DNA of 64,000 bases from Ferrovibrio terrae_B (GTDB lineage: Bacteria; Pseudomonadota; Alphaproteobacteria; Ferrovibrionales; Ferrovibrionaceae). The stretch covers positions 1-64,000 of the forward strand of contig NZ_CALRUC010000001.1 in assembly GCF_943371255.1 (NCBI RefSeq). Direction: 5' to 3'. The notes under the pieces were generated by a model, which was not told where the DNA came from, did not search any database, and saw nothing but the letters and a program-made list of their open reading frames with translations. Within the stretch, counting starts at the first letter, position 1. The number at the start of each line of letters is the position of its first letter. This document shows positions 1-7,617 of this stretch, in pieces. Made by a program: the position numbers and the translations under genes.

Positions 1-315
1 GGGCTGGGCGGCGCCGTGCTGGCCTTGCAGCAGATCGGCACCTTCACCGATGCGATGACCTCGGGCCGTGGCTATCTCGCTTTGGCCGCGATCATTGTCG
101 GGCGCTGGATGCCGTTCGGGACTCTCGTTGCCTGCCTGGTGTTCGGGGCCGCCGAGGCGCTGTATCTGCGCGTGCAGACCATCGGCCTGCCGATCAGCTC
201 CTATGTCGTGCAGATGCTGCCCTACATCATCGCCATTGTCGTGCTGGCGCTGATGGGCCGCGCGGCGCGGTTGCCGGCGGCCATCGGCGTCGCCTACGAC
301 CGCGAGGCCAAATAG
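1..315 (+). CDS. ABC transporter permease, C-terminal part (partial)
   Basis: The reading frame is open from the first base and ends at 315, so only about the last 104 residues are present. They are hydrophobic, with at least two membrane spans and a GRGYLALAAIIVGRW motif followed by a conserved-looking LPYIIAIVVLALMGR stretch. This is the typical C-terminus of inner-membrane permeases of simple-sugar or nucleoside ABC importers (BMP/YufQ-type). The tail ends in a polar YDREAK. The ATPase, binding protein and partner permease would lie to the left of the window. The substrate cannot be told from this fragment. It converges on the RidA-family gene with a 3-bp gap and no clear terminator. Confidence 0.75.
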   Translation, partial: GLGGAVLALQQIGTFTDAMTSGRGYLALAAIIVGRWMPFGTLVACLVFGAAEALYLRVQTIGLPISSYVVQMLPYIIAIVVLALMGRAARLPAAIGVAYDREAK

Positions 316-318
316 GCG

Positions 319-720
319 TCAGACTTCCGCCGCGATGGCATCGATCTCAATCAGCCAGGCCGGATTCATCAGCCGTGGTACGAACAGGATGGTCGAGGCC
401 GGGCGATGCCCGCCCAGAAAACCCACGCGGATCTTGTTGAGCTGGTCTTTCAACGTATCGGTCATGTCCACCGCGCTGGTGAAATAGATGCCGGTGCGCA
501 GGATATTCTGCGGTGTCATCCCGGCTGCGCGCAGCACGGTGCCGACATTGGCCCAGGTCAGCTCGGCCTGGCGCAGGATGCCATCGCCGATCCTGCCCGT
601 CGCATCCTCGCCCACCTGCCCCGAGACATAGAGCAGGCGCCTGGGTGTCGGCAGTTCCAGTCCCCAGCTGATCGGGCCGGGCAACGGGGCTGCGTCGGAT
701 GGGTTATGCAAGGTGAACAT
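319..720 (-). CDS. RidA/YjgF family protein
   Basis: A 133-residue protein with the RidA (YjgF/L-PSP) fold signature: SGQVGEDATG near residue 35, NVGTVLRAAGMTPQNILR in the middle and a C-terminal IEIDAIA. Canonical RidA proteins hydrolyse reactive enamines/imines using an arginine in the PARS-type loop. Here that loop reads RPASTI, so the arginine seems to be absent. That fits the non-deaminase Rid subgroups, whose role is unknown. The gene is last in the minus-strand run behind the flavin reductase, which suggests a small catabolic cluster. The start at 720 is supported by a GGAGGA Shine-Dalgarno, but this sits inside a perfect 17-bp inverted repeat that could hide it. Confidence 0.8.
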   Translation of the reverse strand: MFTLHNPSDAAPLPGPISWGLELPTPRRLLYVSGQVGEDATGRIGDGILRQAELTWANVGTVLRAAGMTPQNILRTGIYFTSAVDMTDTLKDQLNKIRVGFLGGHRPASTILFVPRLMNPAWLIEIDAIAAEV

Positions 721-755
721 TGAATCCTCCCGATAAGATTATCGGGAGGATTCAA
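720..755 (-). promoter_or_regulatory. 17-bp perfect inverted repeat masking the RidA-family RBS
   Basis: Two 17-base arms separated by only 2 bases (720-736 and 739-755) are exact reverse complements. On the minus strand the second arm contains GGGAGGATTCA and runs straight into the ATG at 720. The transcript from the reductase gene could therefore fold a long hairpin that sequesters the ribosome binding site, or act as a processing or attenuation site. There is no U-tract, so a simple intrinsic terminator is unlikely. Confidence 0.6.
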
Positions 756-771
756 AGCAATTCCCGTGCCG

Positions 772-1335
772 TCAGCCCTTCGGTTTCAGCTGCGCGGTCC
801 AGGCCTGCAAAGCGACCAGCAGCTTCTGGATGAACTCGCGCGTCGGCTGGTCGGTCAGCTTGCCGTCGGCATCGAACTTGGTCTGCGCCATGCCGATGAA
901 GACTTCTGGCTTGTTCACCGGATGGGCGTTCAGGAACACCATCATCTTGCGCAGGTCGTATTGCGCGCGCCCGGTGCCCAGCGGACCCATGGCAGCGCCC
1001 ATGATGGCGACCGGCTTGTTGTCGAACGGCTGCGGCTGCAGGCGCGAGACCCAGTCGATGGCATTCTTCAGCACGCCGGGGATGGAGAAATTGTATTCCG
1101 GTGTCACGATCAGAATCGCATCGGCCTCGCCCAGCGCCTTGCCCAGACGCTCGGCCGGTGCCGGAAAGCCCTGCTGCCGGATATCGTCATTGTAGAGCGG
1201 CAGGTCGCCGATCTCGGCCGGTGTGATGGTCATGCCGGCGGGCGCGACCTCGATGGCGGTACGCAGCGCCATCATGTTGTAGGAGGCTTTGCGCAGGCTG
1301 CCGCACAGGGCGGCCACGCGAATGGTATCGGACAT
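772..1335 (-). CDS. NADPH-dependent FMN reductase family protein
   Basis: A 187-residue flavodoxin-fold oxidoreductase. The N-terminal GSLRKASYN matches the FMN phosphate-binding loop of the NADPH-dependent FMN reductase family (ChrR/AzoR-like, usually 180-200 residues). VTPEYNFSIPGVLKNAIDW near residues 80-100 is the second family hallmark, lining the flavin site. These cytoplasmic enzymes reduce FMN, quinones, azo compounds or chromate; the exact substrate is not visible. It lies 10 bp downstream of tctA and 51 bp upstream of the RidA-family gene, all on one strand. It may therefore be co-transcribed with the transporter and act on an imported compound, which is inference. Confidence 0.88.
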   Translation of the reverse strand: MSDTIRVAALCGSLRKASYNMMALRTAIEVAPAGMTITPAEIGDLPLYNDDIRQQGFPAPAERLGKALGEADAILIVTPEYNFSIPGVLKNAIDWVSRLQPQPFDNKPVAIMGAAMGPLGTGRAQYDLRKMMVFLNAHPVNKPEVFIGMAQTKFDADGKLTDQPTREFIQKLLVALQAWTAQLKPKG

Positions 1336-1345
1336 AGGTAACTCC

Positions 1346-2854
1346 TTAAGGCTCGGCCTGGAAAATCTCTCGACGCCGTGCGCCGAGATGCGGCAGCAGG
1401 ACCAGGCAGGGAATCAGCAGCGCCAGTCCGATCAGGATAGCAGCCAGCGGCCGTGTCGCGAAGACACTCAGATCGCCATCCGACAGCGCAAGTGCGCGGC
1501 GCAGGTGTTCCTCGATCAGCGGACCGAGCACGAAGCCGAGCACCAACGGCGCCGGCTCCAGGTCCAGCTTGGACATGCCATACCCGATCACGCCAAAACC
1601 CATGGCCAGCAGCAGTTCGAACAGGCTGGCATTCACGCCATAGACGCCGATGCAGCAGAACAGGAAAATCGCCGGGAACATCATCCGGTATGGCACCTTG
1701 AGGAACTGCACCCAGATGCCGACCAGCGGAAGGTTGATGATCACCAGCATGATATTGCCCAGCAGCATGCTGGCGATCAGGCCCCAGAACAGGTCCGGCC
1801 GCTCGGTCATCACCGTCGGGCCCGGCGCGATGCCGTGGATCATCATGCCGCCGACCAGCAGGGCCAGCACCGCATTGGGCGGGATGCCGAGTGTGAGCAG
1901 CGGAATGAACGAGGCCTGCGCGGCGGCATTGTTGGCCGCTTCGGGACCGGCCAGGCCCTCGACGGCACCATGGCCGAATTCCTCGGGCCGGCGCGACAGC
2001 CGCTTCTCCAGGCCGTAGGAGGTGAAGGAGGCCAGGATCGAGCCGCCGCCCGGCAGGATGCCGAGAACGGTGCCGAGGATGGTGCCGCGCAGCACCGCCG
2101 GCACCGCACGCCGCCCCTCTTCGCGCGACGGCCATAACCGGCCGACGCTTTTCACCATCTTGCCCACTGCCTCGCCGCCTTCCAGATTGCGCATCACCTC
2201 GGCGATGCCGAACAGGCCGACGGCGAGCGGCACGAAGCCGATGCCGTCGGACAGTTCCGGGATATCGAAGGTGAGGCGCGCATAGCCGGTGTTGACATCG
2301 CGGCCGACGATCCCGAGCACCAGGCCGACGCAGACCATGGCAACCGAGCCGAGCATCCCGCCATGCGACATGGCAATGGAAACCGAGAGGCCGAGCAGCA
2401 TCAGGCCGAAATATTCCGCCGAGCCAAAAGCCAGAGCGATCTTGGCGAATTGCGGACCGAAAAACACGTTGAGCATGGTGCCGACGATGCCGGCGAAAAA
2501 CGAGCCCAGGGCTGCAATCGCCAGGGCCGCACCGGCACGGCCGCGCACCGCCATCTGGTAGCCATCGAGGCAGGTGACGACAGAGGCCGTCTCGCCCGGC
2601 ACCCGCATCAGGATCGAGGTGGTGGAGCCGCCATATTGCGAGCCGTAATAAATGCCGGCCAGCATGATCAGGGCCGCCACCGGCGAGAGATAGAAGGTGA
2701 CCGGCAGCAGCATGGCGATGGTAGCGACCGGGCCGATGCCCGGCAGCACGCCGATCAGCGTGCCGCAGAGCGCGCCGAGAAAGCAGAACAGCAGATTGCC
2801 GGGCTGCAGGGCAATTGACAGCCCATCGATGAAATGCTGCAGCGACTGCATCAT
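1346..2854 (-). CDS. tctA: Tripartite tricarboxylate transporter, TctA large membrane subunit
   Basis: A 502-residue, very hydrophobic protein of the usual TctA length with about 11-12 predicted spans. It carries GVLPGIGPVATIAMLLP near residue 38 and the related PGGGSILASF loop in the second half, the two family signature loops. With TctB it forms the inner-membrane, cation-driven uptake complex fed by the periplasmic TctC. Its start overlaps the end of tctB by 4 bp, which indicates translational coupling. Typical substrates of this family are citrate, other tricarboxylates or aromatic acids such as terephthalate; none can be assigned here. Confidence 0.95.
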   Translation of the reverse strand: MMQSLQHFIDGLSIALQPGNLLFCFLGALCGTLIGVLPGIGPVATIAMLLPVTFYLSPVAALIMLAGIYYGSQYGGSTTSILMRVPGETASVVTCLDGYQMAVRGRAGAALAIAALGSFFAGIVGTMLNVFFGPQFAKIALAFGSAEYFGLMLLGLSVSIAMSHGGMLGSVAMVCVGLVLGIVGRDVNTGYARLTFDIPELSDGIGFVPLAVGLFGIAEVMRNLEGGEAVGKMVKSVGRLWPSREEGRRAVPAVLRGTILGTVLGILPGGGSILASFTSYGLEKRLSRRPEEFGHGAVEGLAGPEAANNAAAQASFIPLLTLGIPPNAVLALLVGGMMIHGIAPGPTVMTERPDLFWGLIASMLLGNIMLVIINLPLVGIWVQFLKVPYRMMFPAIFLFCCIGVYGVNASLFELLLAMGFGVIGYGMSKLDLEPAPLVLGFVLGPLIEEHLRRALALSDGDLSVFATRPLAAILIGLALLIPCLVLLPHLGARRREIFQAEP

Positions 2855-3318
2855 GCCGCCAGCCTCGGCCAGACCGGTACCGGCAAGCGCAGGCCATAAC
2901 CGAACAGCGCGGTGACGAAGGCGGCCAGCAGCAGCGCGCAGGCCAGACGTTCGCGCTGGCTCAACTCGCGCGAGGCCAGACTGGCGGCATAGCTGGAGAC
3001 AGCCGCCGTCAGCGCCAGGCCGAGCCAGGGCAACAATGCGGCAAACATGCCCATCGCGGCAGGAATGACAAAGGGCCGCCAGCGATGCTGGGCGGGTACG
3101 CGCGCCATCTCGTCGCTGCGCCCGGCGATGCCGCGCCCCAGCATCAGCCCGCCGAGCAGCAACAGCAGGCCGCTGGCCAGCTGCAGAATCAGGCCTGGAC
3201 CGATCTCGGACAGATCGCCGCTGGGATAGGACCAGGTCAGCGCCAGAAGCACACCGCCGGCAAGCAGAATGACTGCGCCGGCGGTGGCCTCCCGTGTCAT
3301 GGGCAAGGCAGACGCCAT
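2851..3318 (-). CDS. tctB: Tripartite tricarboxylate transporter, TctB small membrane subunit
   Basis: A 155-residue membrane protein with four hydrophobic stretches, matching the size and topology of TctB subunits. There is no strong sequence motif, as is usual for this poorly conserved family, so assignment leans on position between tctA and tctC. The start codon at 3318 shares one base with the tctC stop (TAATG), so reading could be coupled; an internal ATG at 3300 is an alternative start. The gene overlaps tctA by 4 bp. Confidence 0.9.
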   Translation of the reverse strand: MASALPMTREATAGAVILLAGGVLLALTWSYPSGDLSEIGPGLILQLASGLLLLLGGLMLGRGIAGRSDEMARVPAQHRWRPFVIPAAMGMFAALLPWLGLALTAAVSSYAASLASRELSQRERLACALLLAAFVTALFGYGLRLPVPVWPRLAA

Positions 3319-4295
3319 TACTGCTGGGTCACGCCGGCATCCCGCGCCACCTCGGCCCAGCGCTTGATCTCGCTGCCGATATGCGTGCCGAACTCAGCCG
3401 GCGTGCTGGTGGCCGGCAGGAAATAGGCGTCTTCCACCTGCTTGCGCACCTCTGGTTTGGCGAGCGCAGTCTTCACCGCCGCATTCATCTTGGTGACGAT
3501 GGCCGCCGGCGTACCGGCCGGGAAAGCCAGGCCATACCAGGTGGTGACGTCGTAACCCTTCAACCCGGCTTCGGCGATGGTCGGTACATCGGGCAGGGCC
3601 GGGAAGCGCTTGGCCGATGTCACCGCCAGCGCTTTCAGCTCACCGCCCTTGATCTGGCCGATCACCGGTGCCGCCACCTCGAACAGCAGCTCGACCTCGC
3701 CGCCCCGCACGGCCGCAATGGCTGCCGGCGTGCCGCGATAAGGAATATGCCGCATCTCCAGCCCGGCGATGGAGCGGAAGATCAGACCGGCGAAATGCTG
3801 GGTCGAACCAACGCCGACGCTGGCAAACCGCACCTTGCCCGGCTGCGCCTTGACCAGTTCGATCAGGCCCTTGGCATCTTTCACCGCTACATCGTTGCCT
3901 GCCGTGATCAGCAGCGGCATGGTCGCCACCAGCGAGACCGCCGCGAACGACGTCTGCGAATCATAGGGCAGCGACTTGTACAGGCTGGCCGAGACCGCAT
4001 GGCCGTTGTTCATCATGAAGATGGTGTGGCCGTCCTTGGCCGATTTCGCCACCGCATCGGCGGCGATGGTGCCGCCGGCACCAGCCTTGTTTTCCACCAC
4101 CACCGGCTGGCCGAGAATTTCCGACAACGGCTGGGCGATGATGCGGGCGATGATGTCGGTGCCACCGCCGGCGCCGAAGCCGACCATCATGCGCACCGGC
4201 CGATCAGGCCATGCCTGTGCGACTGCCGTGCCGGCAACAAGCATTGTCACTGCGGCCATAGCCAGGCCAAGCGATACGGTCGCGATCTTTCTCAT
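3318..4295 (-). CDS. tctC: Tripartite tricarboxylate transporter, periplasmic binding protein TctC (Bug family)
   Basis: A 325-residue exported binding protein. The N-terminus is a signal peptide (MRKIA, hydrophobic core, cleavage likely after AVA). The mature part begins WPDRPVRMMVGFGAGGGTD, the characteristic Bug-family opening that contacts a carboxylate of the ligand. MRHIPYRGTPAAIAAVRGGEVE around residue 160 and a PAGTPAAIV segment are further family hallmarks. It delivers ligand to TctAB. It is first in the tctCBA order. The 5' region (4296-4349) after the SnoaL-like gene has a purine-rich GGAGGA ribosome site ahead of the ATG. Confidence 0.95.
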   Translation of the reverse strand: MRKIATVSLGLAMAAVTMLVAGTAVAQAWPDRPVRMMVGFGAGGGTDIIARIIAQPLSEILGQPVVVENKAGAGGTIAADAVAKSAKDGHTIFMMNNGHAVSASLYKSLPYDSQTSFAAVSLVATMPLLITAGNDVAVKDAKGLIELVKAQPGKVRFASVGVGSTQHFAGLIFRSIAGLEMRHIPYRGTPAAIAAVRGGEVELLFEVAAPVIGQIKGGELKALAVTSAKRFPALPDVPTIAEAGLKGYDVTTWYGLAFPAGTPAAIVTKMNAAVKTALAKPEVRKQVEDAYFLPATSTPAEFGTHIGSEIKRWAEVARDAGVTQQ

Positions 4296-4349
4296 GGTTT
4301 CCTCCTCCGAAGCCCGGATTTTTATCCGTGGCGATTGTTATGGTGTCGT

Positions 4350-4982
4350 CTAGGCCGCGATGGGCGTCAGGAACATCTGCGGTGTCACTGCTTCACCGCG
4401 CAGCCAGCCGGCGCCACGGCGGTACAGCGCATCGACAGCGGCACCTTTCAGCCCCGGCATGTCGCGCTTCACCGTGTAACCGATCTCTTCCTGGATATAG
4501 GCCAGATGCCGATAGCCTTCCGGCAGGGTCGCCAGCTTGGCCGCGTCGATCTTCGGAAGGGCGGCCGGGTCGACCGGATCGATGCGGTCCTTCTCGTAGA
4601 TCGGCTGGCGCAAGACCACACCCCAGCGGCCATCGCGTTTTTCGAGGAAGTCGTAGAAGCGGCCGGTGCAGACCACATCGCAGATCACGCCATGCACCGG
4701 CGCACGCTGCGAGATCGTCATCTTGGTCTGGCTGATCGCACGGTTGCCGGCGAGGTCGATCGAGATGCCGCCAAGGAAATGCAGGATGCTGACGCCCTTG
4801 GCCCAGCCCTCCTGGCTGACGCGGATGAAATCCGCCGCCGGTCCCTGGAACCAGGTGGCCATCATCCAGCCGTCGTCATGCCAGACGGTGCGGAAACGCT
4901 CCCAGTCACCTGCATCGCGCCACATCGCCCAGTTCTGCAGCAGATCGGCAATGGCAAGCCGGTCATCGCGGTCTGTCGTCAT
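4350..4982 (-). CDS. SnoaL/NTF2-like protein
   Basis: A 210-residue protein with an NTF2-like cone fold pattern: an N-terminal DRLAIADLLQNWAMWRDAGD helix typical of SnoaL-like domains, then DDGWMMATWF, an HFLGG strand and CTGRFYDFLEKRDGRW. Such proteins are small isomerases, dehydratases or hydroxylase beta-subunit relatives; the reaction is not predictable. I start at 4982 because GGGAGGG lies just upstream; an upstream ATG at 5036 would give 18 more residues overlapping the IclR promoter region. It is divergent from the IclR gene and 54 bp upstream of tctC, so IclR may control it together with the transporter. Confidence 0.75.
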   Translation of the reverse strand: MTTDRDDRLAIADLLQNWAMWRDAGDWERFRTVWHDDGWMMATWFQGPAADFIRVSQEGWAKGVSILHFLGGISIDLAGNRAISQTKMTISQRAPVHGVICDVVCTGRFYDFLEKRDGRWGVVLRQPIYEKDRIDPVDPAALPKIDAAKLATLPEGYRHLAYIQEEIGYTVKRDMPGLKGAAVDALYRRGAGWLRGEAVTPQMFLTPIAA

Positions 4983-4997
4983 GGTCCCTCCCGTCGG

Positions 4998-5014
4998 ACT
5001 TGCTTTTTGCAAGT
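4998..5014. promoter_or_regulatory. Inverted repeat in the divergent IclR / SnoaL-like intergenic region
   Basis: ACTTGC-ttttt-GCAAGT is a 6-bp inverted repeat with a 5-bp spacer in the 57-bp gap between the divergent genes. Two GTTCACA direct copies follow at about 5013 and 5031. IclR regulators usually bind such sites next to their own gene and control the divergent partner; that this is the operator is inference. Confidence 0.35.
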
Positions 5015-5039
5015 TCACATATATAAACTGGTTCACACT

Positions 5040-5816
5040 ATGGAACAGACTTCATCCGTGACTGTCAAGTCTGCCGACCGCGTGCTCGATATTCTCGAGG
5101 CGGTGGCGCAGGGGCATGACTCGTTTTCGCAGCTGATGAGCGCGCTGGGGATTCCGCGCAGCAGCCTGTTCCAGCTGCTCGGCAACCTGACCGCGCGCGG
5201 CTACCTGCTGCAGGACGCGGCCAGCTCACGCTATTCGCTGGGTGAGAAAATCGTCGATCTGGCCAAGCGGCGCCCTGCCCCGGCCCTGCAGGCCGTGGTG
5301 CTGCCGCTGTTGCAGCGCCTGAGCCAGGAGACCAGCGAGACCACCGGCTTCTATGTGCGCGACGGCGACCATGTGACGGCGATTGCCACCCAGACCGGCG
5401 GCCAGGCGCTGGCCTATACCATGCGGGTGGGCGAAAAGGCCCCGCTCTATGCGATCTCGTCGGGCAAGATCGCGCTCAGTCATATGAGCGACCAGGAGAT
5501 CAAGGCCTATCTGGCGCGCACCGAATTCGAGAGCTTCACGCCGCAGACGCTGGCCACGGCGAAGCAGGTCTGGGAGCAGATCCGGCTGGCGCGCGAGGAA
5601 GGCTTTGCCTATGCGCGCGAGGAATTCACCATCGGCATCACCGGCATTGCCGCCGCTGTCGTGGTCAGGGGCGACCTGATCGGCAGCATCAACCTCGCCG
5701 TACCCACCGTGCGCTTCAGCAGGACCAGCGCGGCCCTGATCCGCCAGCGCCTGCGGTCAGCCAGCACCGAAATGGCGGCGATGATCGAAGCCGCCGGGCT
5801 GCGCCGGCGTGGATGA
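5040..5816 (+). CDS. IclR-family transcriptional regulator
   Basis: A 258-residue protein of typical IclR length. The N-terminal winged helix-turn-helix (SADRVLDILEAVAQG, then SQLMSALGIPRSSLFQLLGNL) spans about residues 10-65. The C-terminal ligand-binding GAF-like domain includes YAISSGKIALSHMSD and GITGIAAAVVVRGDLIGSINLAVP. These regulators sense small aromatic or organic acids and control adjacent catabolic or transport genes, here plausibly the divergent SnoaL-like/tct cluster. The ATG at 5040 gives the usual short N-terminus; the frame stays open far upstream but without family similarity. It ends 6 bp before the left phage attachment core. Confidence 0.9.
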   Translation: MEQTSSVTVKSADRVLDILEAVAQGHDSFSQLMSALGIPRSSLFQLLGNLTARGYLLQDAASSRYSLGEKIVDLAKRRPAPALQAVVLPLLQRLSQETSETTGFYVRDGDHVTAIATQTGGQALAYTMRVGEKAPLYAISSGKIALSHMSDQEIKAYLARTEFESFTPQTLATAKQVWEQIRLAREEGFAYAREEFTIGITGIAAAVVVRGDLIGSINLAVPTVRFSRTSAALIRQRLRSASTEMAAMIEAAGLRRRG

Positions 5817-5822
5817 CTGGGG

Positions 5823-5868
5823 ATGGTGGGCGATGACGGGATCGAACCGCCGACATCCTCGGTGTAAA
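5823..5868. repeat. attL: left attachment core, displaced 3' half of tRNA-Val
   Basis: The sequence from 5823 to 5868 equals 62323-62368 except at 5843 (C here, T on the right). It runs from the CCA end to the anticodon loop of tRNA-Val and then diverges. This copy is the original chromosomal 3' half, cut off by integration, and is not a functional tRNA. Confidence 0.93.
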
Positions 5869-6043
5869 AAATATGCTTGCCCTTTAAGTCTTTGAATTTA
5901 AAGGTGCGTGGAACGTCGTTTGTGGCCAGATTGAGCCCGATTGGCGTACAGTCTCCCACTCGTTTTCCCACTTCGCGGCCATCCAGGATCAGGAATACCA
6001 TCCTGTGGCGTACCCGGTCTGTTGCCGGCTATGAATCCGCGCC
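5869..6043. other. Phage left-end stretch without a convincing gene
   Basis: About 175 bp between the attL core and the first plus-strand gene, locally AT-richer than the surroundings (TTTAAGTCTTTGAATTTAAA area). It is the left arm of attP and may hold integrase or IHF sites. A minus-strand frame starting at 6001 is open through the core, but it has no good ribosome site and would be cut by integration, so I do not call it. Confidence 0.5.
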
Positions 6044-6394
6044 ATGCGCCACGCTCTTCGCACACTCGCCCAAGTCCTGAACCTCCGCCGTGCCACGGCC
6101 GGCAAGGTCGGCGCCGATGTCGTCGCGGTCTGCGATACCTGCGAGAATAAGTGGTTCGTCAAACTGCAGGATGCCATCCGGGAGCGCGGCGATACCGTCA
6201 CCACCACCGATCTTCTGGGCGAAGCCAACTGCCCGGTCTGCACGGGCGGCAAGGTCGGTTCCATCTACTGCCTGGTCGACGATGCTCCAGCCAGCAGCAG
6301 GCCGGTCTGGGGCTTTGGGCATCTGGACCGATACCTCGATACCAGCGAGGCGATCCCGCCGCCGGCGCAGCCCTCCAGAAAGCGGTGGCCATAG
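6044..6394 (+). CDS. Small zinc-ribbon-like hypothetical protein
   Basis: A 116-residue protein of unknown function. It has two CxxC pairs (CDTC near residue 30 and CPVC near residue 63), a spacing consistent with one four-cysteine zinc ribbon, and a charged C-terminus. The stop codon is one base before the ATG of the SRAP gene, so the two are probably one operon; a link to DNA binding or damage response is inference. The ribosome site is weak and the start could be further in. First gene inside the phage left end. Confidence 0.55.
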   Translation: MRHALRTLAQVLNLRRATAGKVGADVVAVCDTCENKWFVKLQDAIRERGDTVTTTDLLGEANCPVCTGGKVGSIYCLVDDAPASSRPVWGFGHLDRYLDTSEAIPPPAQPSRKRWP

Positions 6395-6395
6395 C

Positions 6396-7064
6396 ATGTG
6401 CAACAGGATGGGCGTCATCACCGATCTGCGGGTGATCAGCACCAGGTTCAACGCACGGCGTGCGCCGGAGCTACCCGAACGCGGCGGGCCGCCCAGACCC
6501 GAGATCCGGCCCACGGACCAGCTGCTGACGATCGCGCTGGGTGCGGACGGCGCGCGCAAGATCGTACCGATGCGCTGGGGCCTGGTGCCGCACTGGGAAG
6601 CAGCGCCGAAGACGGAATACGCCACCTTCAATGCCCGATCCGAGAAGCTGGCCGGCAGCAAGGCGTTCGGCCCCAGCTTCGAGGGTGCGAAGGGCAAGGG
6701 TGGCCGCTGCCTGATCCCGTTCGATGTGTTTTACGAGTGGACCGGCACGAAGACCCCGAAGCAGAAACACAAGATCACCACCACCGACAACAGGATGCCC
6801 GCCTTTGCCGGCCTCTGGGCCAGCTGGAGGCCCAAGGGCGGCGCGGCCGAGGGTATCGCCCTGCTGAGCTGCAGCATCATCACAGTGCCCGCCAATGCCG
6901 ATATGAAGGCCATCCACGACCGCATGCCGGCAATCCTGCCAGAAGACGCCTATCCGCTCTGGCTTGGCGAGGCCGCGGTGGGCAGCGCCGAGCTGCAGGG
7001 CCTGCTCCAGCCCTACCCGGCCGGCCGCCTGGTGATCGACCCGCCGCAGGCGAGAGCCGACTAG
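6396..7064 (+). CDS. SOS response-associated peptidase (SRAP/YedK-like)
   Basis: A 222-residue SRAP protein of the usual family length. The start gives Met-Cys, so Cys2, which forms the thiazolidine crosslink with abasic-site DNA after methionine removal, is kept. Other family motifs are in order: MRWGLVPHW, TFNARSE, RCLIPFDVFYEW (the catalytic Glu region), FAGLW and HDRMPAIL with the catalytic His. SRAP proteins protect single-stranded DNA at abasic sites. In a phage this could shield replicating DNA or help in SOS-related exit from lysogeny, which is inference. Longer upstream starts exist but would displace the required Cys2. Confidence 0.92.
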   Translation: MCNRMGVITDLRVISTRFNARRAPELPERGGPPRPEIRPTDQLLTIALGADGARKIVPMRWGLVPHWEAAPKTEYATFNARSEKLAGSKAFGPSFEGAKGKGGRCLIPFDVFYEWTGTKTPKQKHKITTTDNRMPAFAGLWASWRPKGGAAEGIALLSCSIITVPANADMKAIHDRMPAILPEDAYPLWLGEAAVGSAELQGLLQPYPAGRLVIDPPQARAD

Positions 7065-7344
7065 AATGAGGCGTAAATGCGGCATGCGGCACCAGCATGC
7101 CGGCCATGGCCAATGAGCGCAGGACAAGAAGACGATTCGCGCCACATCATGGCCATCATGATGATCAAGAATGCCCTGAGGAACCGAAGCGAAGGCCACA
7201 CGTTTGGCCTACCCCCACTGTGACGATGGTCACCGCCGGCCATGGTTAACGGGCTGGAAGAAAGTCTTAACCCAGCCAATATCAATATCTTGGGACTTTC
7301 GAAGTGATTCGGTTACCACGTCTAGCGTCAAGAGGGTAATCAAT
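7065..7344. other. Non-coding gap before the toxin-antitoxin-like pair
   Basis: 280 bp without a convincing gene. It contains several GGCC/ATGGCC short palindromes, and near its end an AT-richer stretch (7275-7345) that probably holds the promoter of the next two genes. I see no intrinsic terminator. Confidence 0.4.
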
Positions 7345-7614
7345 ATGCCACTTGCACCCGACGACAAAAACCGCATTAATCCGCCTAAGAAGAAGCCGGC
7401 CGCTGAGAACCAGCGACCGACGCACCGGGGAAAAACAATGACAAACGCCGCTGCCACCACTGCCGAGATCGCTGCTCGCGATCAGGACAGCGTACCTCTG
7501 CGCGGTCACAAGTATGACGACGTTGTCACTGCTGAGCAGTTGAAGGCCATCGACGACCTCGTTGGTCCTATCGACGAAGCTGATCTCGAGGATATCCGCC
7601 AGCGCCGCTGGTGA
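7345..7614 (+). CDS. Putative antitoxin-like small protein
   Basis: An 89-residue charged protein with no recognised domain. The start at 7345 follows AGAGGG by a suitable distance; an internal ATG at 7438 with GGGG upstream would give 58 residues beginning MTNAAATT. The N-terminal part is Lys/Pro-rich and probably disordered, the C-terminal part acidic and helical (AEQLKAIDDLVGPIDEADLE). It lies 3 bp before the PemK/MazF-like gene, the usual antitoxin-then-toxin order. The antitoxin role is inferred only from position, size and charge. Confidence 0.4.
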   Translation: MPLAPDDKNRINPPKKKPAAENQRPTHRGKTMTNAAATTAEIAARDQDSVPLRGHKYDDVVTAEQLKAIDDLVGPIDEADLEDIRQRRW

Positions 7615-7617
7615 ACT

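Noticed and set aside
1272..2897. A 541-codon minus frame over tctA
   Set aside because: It is a shadow frame: Arg/Ala/Gly-rich without motifs, while the other frame is a clear TctA.
3294..5816. A plus-strand frame of 840 codons ending in the IclR gene, possible fusion protein
   Set aside because: Only the last 258 residues look like protein; the rest is the antisense of tctC and the SnoaL-like gene. The IclR ATG at 5040 fits the family start.
5609..6001. Minus-strand frame crossing attL
   Set aside because: It runs from phage DNA through the core into the host gene for IclR in antisense; no ribosome site.
7108..7249. Small plus frames beginning at ATGs in the 7065-7344 gap
   Set aside because: His/Arg-rich or very short products without ribosome site; likely chance frames.
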